Shown: in pieces, positions 60,901 to 64,000 of the stretch
How positions within the stretch are numbered: the first letter of the stretch is position 1
How the letters are laid out: each line of letters starts with the position of its first letter
NCBI RefSeq assembly: GCF_900964775.1
Contig: NC_041822.1
Location: forward strand, 3,086,001 to 3,150,000
Source of the DNA: Scleropages formosus
Taxonomy: Eukaryota > Chordata > Actinopteri > Osteoglossiformes > Osteoglossidae
DNA length: 64,000 bases
Reading direction: 5' to 3'
Position numbers and translations under genes: made by a program
The notes under the pieces: model-generated
The model's database searches: none
The model's input: the letters and a program-made list of their open reading frames with translations, nothing else
What the model was told of the DNA's origin: nothing

Positions 60901-62027
60901 TGCCAATCTCCTCCACCTCCTTGACCGCAAAGAGAGCATATCCAGCAGCATGTTCAAAGAGAACATGTAGGAGCACCTGAGGAGGGAGAGGACAACACAC
61001 ACCATTAAGTTCATTTTCAATAAATCATACATTTCCCACAAGAAGCACATGCTAAAGGAAAGGTACCACAAACTGACCGTGACTCTGCTTTATAAGTTTA
61101 CCAGCACATTTTCTTGTATTTTAACTAGTAACTGTAACGATGATTTTTGAACCTTCAGCTCTGACTTTTAATTCAGCTAACTTTTATTCACTTGTTGTCA
61201 GGATCAGGAGCTGCACATTCAGGCACCTGCACAGATTATTATTAGTATTATTGTTGCTCAATATTCAGTTTTGCGCTCGTCCCTGGGTGCTGCTACACGT
61301 GCTAGCTGCTGTATGCTACACACAGGACTATATATACTGACTAAGAAAAAGGACACGCTTCTCGAACTGTGGAGAACTTTATTATGCATATCGACACGCA
61401 GCGAAGTCGCAGTATTTCCGCGGTTTTGCTGGAGACAGTAAATTAACGCGTAGTCGGCGGGCGCGCGGCGATGTGCACGCGCCCAGGCAGGCGAAGGCCT
61501 GCTGTGGCCCGAGCCTCCGCGCGCCACGTGCTGCCCGCGCCGACAACTGCGCGCAGCGGCCGGAGTCGCACGCCTTTTGGGCATTTAACCATTTACTGCA
61601 GTTTACCGGCATTTACATCCACAACTGAACTGTCTCAGAATATATTTCAAAAGCTATAAACCGAGAGTACACGGCTACAAATTCAGTTTTGCTCAGACGA
61701 TACGCAAATCAGAGTAGAACGATAACTCGCCAGAGCACTCCCTAATCTTAGTTTGTAGGAAATACTGCATCTGAAAACACAGGAGGAAAGCGTCGGAGCC
61801 TTTCGGAATTTATCCCTCTTATAACTGAAGATCGCGCGGAAAGAATCAAACTCATTCATTAAGCCCGAAACGAAAGGACTGACTCGCCTCACCACGTTGT
61901 ACTGCAGCTTACTACAAAGGCAGGAGGTACGCTCCAGTCCACTAAGACGATTTTTGAGGGGAAAAAAATTTAAAAAATACATGCCGAGAACACACTTTTG
62001 CATTTAAAAAATGAATTTCCTTACCAT
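54963..62027 (-). CDS. nop56: NOP56 core box C/D snoRNP protein
   Basis: A nucleolar core component of box C/D snoRNPs (with fibrillarin, NOP58 and SNU13/15.5K), needed for 2'-O-methylation and processing of pre-rRNA. Coding exons in transcript order: 62025-62027, 60887-60976, 59381-59495, 58926-59093, 58469-58667, 57964-58151, 57582-57733, 57194-57294, 56870-57018, 56427-56548, 55386-55538, 54963-55211; 562 residues (human 594). As in human, exon 1 contributes only the initiator Met and exon 2 begins [20 protein letters not shown]. The NOP5 N-terminal domain lies in the first 70 residues. NOSIC and Nop domains follow ([13 protein letters not shown] region, [59 protein letters not shown]). 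The C-terminus is the Lys/Glu-rich tail ([20 protein letters not shown]). All twelve junctions keep frame. Introns 3, 4 and 7 host C/D snoRNAs. Confidence 0.97.
56820..56866 (-). other. Stable hairpin in NOP56 intron 9
   Basis: An 11-bp perfect stem (AAAGCAGGTTT / AAACCTGCTTT) with a 25-base loop lies just after the exon 9 donor, about 4 bases into the intron. No C/D boxes are seen. It could be half of an H/ACA RNA or a structure affecting splicing; neither is proven. Confidence 0.35.
57385..57460 (-). ncRNA. Box C/D snoRNA, SNORD110-type, NOP56 intron 7
   Basis: Minus-strand unit of about 76 bases: terminal stem GGGACA / TGTCCC, box C GTGATGT, antisense element AATCTGTCAATCC one base before box D' CTGA, box C' TGTGATGA, and box D CTGA just before the 3' stem. 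The antisense element pairs for 13 bases with GGAUUGACAGAUU of 18S rRNA; D'+5 points at the first U of GGAUU, which corresponds to human Um1288, the SNORD110 target as I recall it. Human SNORD110 is also in a NOP56 intron. It should be released by debranching and trimming of the intron. Confidence 0.88.
58780..58860 (-). ncRNA. Box C/D snoRNA, SNORD110-type, NOP56 intron 4
   Basis: Minus-strand unit of 81 bases: terminal stem GCTCAGTGGT / ACCACTGAGC (10 bp), box C GTGATGT, antisense element ATCTGTCAATCC before D' CTGA, C'-like GTGATGC, and D CTGA adjacent to the 3' stem. It has the same 18S guide as the intron 7 and intron 3 copies. Its stem differs from the intron 3 copy by a compensatory A-T to T-A change, evidence that the structure is under selection. 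Confidence 0.88.
59193..59275 (-). ncRNA. Box C/D snoRNA, SNORD110-type, NOP56 intron 3
   Basis: Minus-strand unit of 83 bases: terminal stem GCTCTGTGGT / ACCACAGAGC, box C GTGATGT, antisense element ATCTGTCAATCC before D' CTGA, C'-like TTGATGC, and D CTGA adjacent to the 3' stem. It is closest to the intron 4 copy; the region before box D differs among all three copies, so only the D' guide is conserved. Confidence 0.88.
59496..60600 (-). other. nop56: NOP56 intron 2, 3' part
   Basis: About 1.1 kb of AT-rich intron sequence. No C/D snoRNA with paired boxes is found here on the minus strand, and no H/ACA RNA could be supported by eye. Confidence 0.4.
60615..60875 (+). repeat. SINE family A in NOP56 intron 2
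   Basis: Forward copy, opposite to NOP56: a shortened head (gggcacggtggcacagaaat), 'ctggtttcctcccacagtcc', 'aacactacatagagttcact', and tail 'agaaaagcatctgctaaata'. The B-box part of the head is deleted. The tail ends 11 bases from exon 2. Confidence 0.75.
61395..61580. promoter_or_regulatory. GC-rich island in NOP56 intron 1
   Basis: A CpG-dense block (cggcgggcgcgcggcgatgt, ctccgcgcgccacgtgctgc, containing an E-box CACGTG) sits about 450-630 bases downstream of the NOP56 start, inside AT-rich intron. It may be an extended promoter or an enhancer. The human disease repeat GGCCTG of NOP56 intron 1 is not present as an array. Confidence 0.4.
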
Positions 62028-62215
62028 GATTACTATAAATTATATATGTGGGAGGGCACGCGTTCGCTACCGCTGCTGATCCTGCCGTGCTGCGACTAGT
62101 ATTCCGCCGCCATTAGCTCCGTCACTCAAGCTGCGGGGTCCCTGCGCCACATGGTCTCCGTGCAGCACTTCCTTTCACTGAGAGAGAGCGCGAGAGAGAG
62201 AGAGAGAAAAAAACA
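62028..62215 (-). promoter_or_regulatory. nop56: NOP56 promoter and 5' leader
   Basis: Directly upstream of the start codon (reading the minus strand) are a YY1-type TAATGGCGGCGG (complement at 62104-62115), an ETS-type AGGAAGT (62167-62173) and moderate CpG content, followed upstream by a (GA)n run at about 62178-62206. This is the layout of a TATA-less housekeeping promoter; the start site probably falls between 62050 and 62150. Confidence 0.6.
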
Positions 62216-62659
62216 TCGTGGGTTCTGTAGTGAGAGTATCTAACACACACCCGGCCAAACTGTCTAAACTCAGAGAGAAGAGATTATCTCTGTGCTTATA
62301 ACATTTGTACTTTGAACTCGTTAACTTTCGCAATTCATAATCGTTTTTAAAATCTTGAAGCCTTGATTTAAAAAAAAATAAACAATGTATTTTGTAGAGG
62401 GGTGATATTTTCCCTCCTGCTAATAGAAATTTGGGAAAGGTTTGAGCCGCCATCTCCATCATCTAAATGTTTAAATCCATAACATTTCTCACGGCTGCTA
62501 TCGAAAAGGCTGAGAAGTGAGCCACCAACGTTTGTTTTTATACTATGGTTGTAAAGATTGTATACTGGAAAAATATAACGTACTTTTCTCTATACAGGAC
62601 TTTACGTTACAATAGCAAAAATTGTCCCTCAAGGCACCCCATACCTGCAGTCTTACGAT

Positions 62660-62835
62660 GGCGGGTCAAGAGCTCTGAGATTGGGTAATAAATTTTGTGG
62701 CAAGGTGATGAGCTTCGTGATGTGTGATGATCTCTGTGATTGGCTAATGAGATAAGTGTTTGAGTGTCGAGATCTTTGATTGGGTGATAGTGTTAGCGAT
62801 GCGATGATGTGCTCTGTGATTGGGTGATTTCATGG
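62660..62835. repeat. Degenerate tandem repeats carrying CCAAT boxes
   Basis: Four to five diverged units of about 35-45 bases share the core 'ctctgtgattgggtgat'. Each has ATTGG (CCAAT on the NOP56 strand), at about 62682, 62742, 62778 and 62818. The array lies about 0.65-0.8 kb upstream of the NOP56 start codon. Confidence 0.6.
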
Positions 62836-62839
62836 ATGT

Positions 62840-64000
62840 GTTCACTGAGCGCTTCCCTCGGCGTTTGAGTAACAGTAGTTACACACAGCTCACTGGAATT
62901 GTCATTATACGATGTCTTACGTATTTCAAATAAAGATTCTAACATTTAAATACATATTTTGAAATCTTTAGCGGGATGACACGAACTACTCTAAGGGGAG
63001 CTATTGTTGACACATGATTTTATGTGGAGCGAGACGAGAGGAATCGTCAAAAGCTGTCCTATACATGCTTGTTGTGTTAATTTGTTTAAACTTGCTTGCA
63101 ACAACTTCAGCACATAATGAAAGTGTCTCAATAAACGAAATCACTTCGAAAGCACAGTGTACCGTTTTCATTGTGGACGGATACCTTTCTCCCCCCCACA
63201 TTAAAGCTCACCGTTACCTCTGCAGGGGTTTTTATTTACTGGGAGGGTGACGGTTGGCTCTTCACTTCCTAATACGTAACGCAGAGGGAAACACCCTGAA
63301 ATCCGAACATTACTCCAAGAGTGAAAACGACTGACTTACACACCTATGAGTTGTATTACATTGACGTGCTGGACAGCTAAGCAGATTGGAGGACTAAAGC
63401 GCAGTATTTAGTTCAGTGGACAGACACCTTGTCCTTCTCCCTCCTGAGAAGTGGATCATCGAGAAGTGAATCGCTGGAACTTGTCAGCGACGGACTGGTC
63501 CTGACCCGACTGCCCCGAGCTCACTTTCAGTATGTATTAGGCTACTGTATATATAATAATGCAATAATGATGAAACTCTACGCGCTTCGTCCCATTAAGT
63601 CTGTTATCACACTCGCGCGTTTGCGGGCAATATAATGAATTATCGATACTTCAGGGGTAATTATACTCTAGTGTCGCGGCGATGGGAGAAGAGTCTTCCC
63701 ATCATGCATTGCGCTCCAGTTCTTCTCTTCGGGAACAAAGTTAATGCTGTATCGTTATTGATATGTGTGTTTGTGTGGTTCCTCTACGTTTATTCAGGAG
63801 ACAGTTTTACTAATTTGTATTAGTCCGATAAATGTCGGTGGGAACCTGTTGCTGTTGGCGGCTGAGGGAGTTTTGGCCAGTGTGTCCAGGAGTTGTGTTT
63901 TAATATGCTGTAAAGGGATTTTTTGATTAAAAAGAGCACGTTGGGAGTGTTGGTTAGGAAGAAATGTGTTTCACAATCACACACAGGCATTGGCACAACA
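62840..64000. other. Sequence upstream of NOP56, no supported gene
   Basis: No conserved exon is seen. A 78-codon frame at 63014-63250 has a hydrophobic N-terminal stretch (AVLYMLVVLICLNLLATTSA) but no family signature. Scattered CpGs near 63450-63720 and 'gttggcggctgagg' near 63855 could belong to the promoter of a gene to the right of the window. Confidence 0.35.

Noticed and set aside
61395-61580. SCA36-type GGCCTG array in NOP56 intron 1
   Set aside because: Only single GGCCTG-like hexamers are present; there is no tandem array.

Overview
The window is vertebrate nuclear DNA, almost certainly from a ray-finned fish. It carries intron-split genes with GT–AG junctions, CpG-rich promoters, (GT)n microsatellites and fish-type repeats: a Rex3-like LINE, an L2-clade LINE, several tRNA-derived SINE families and hAT and pogo-type DNA transposons. 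One SINE family, with at least seven copies here, looks to me like one abundant in bony-tongue (osteoglossomorph) genomes; that placement is an inference from memory.

Four protein genes can be read exon by exon, and in each the coding exons sum to a multiple of three. KIF24 (+, 2354-11511, 13 coding exons) encodes a kinesin that acts at centrioles. DCAF12 (+, 28996-36121, 9 exons) encodes a CUL4-DDB1 substrate receptor. UBAP2 (+, 40824-53156, 26 exons) encodes a UBA/RGG protein. NOP56 (-, 62027-54963, 12 exons) encodes a core box C/D snoRNP protein and lies tail to tail with UBAP2. KIF24, DCAF12 and UBAP2 are also neighbours on human 9p13, so this is an old linkage. NOP56 is on human 20p13, so its place here marks a rearrangement in one lineage.

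Non-coding RNA is the most interesting layer. Three NOP56 introns (3, 4 and 7) each hold a box C/D snoRNA with the same antisense element, complementary to a conserved 18S rRNA segment (SNORD110-type). Two of them have a compensatory base change in the terminal stem. UBAP2 intron 16 holds a SNORD121-like C/D RNA whose guide matches the 3' part of 28S rRNA. NOP56 protein is part of the particle these RNAs form, so host gene and guest RNAs belong to one pathway.

Layout: 1-2300, an upstream region with a CpG/ACGT-rich start; 2303-11860, KIF24, with a SINE and two pogo-type MITEs in its introns; 11.9-28.4 kb, gene-poor and repeat-rich (L2 LINE, near-complete Rex3-like LINE, SINE cluster, solo LTR, large hairpin); 28.4-37.5 kb, DCAF12, whose first intron holds a nested SINE/LINE and a decayed copy of its own exon 3; 38.1-53.8 kb, UBAP2, with a hAT element; 54.3-62.2 kb, NOP56; 62.2-64 kb, NOP56 upstream region with CCAAT-bearing repeats and no gene I can support.
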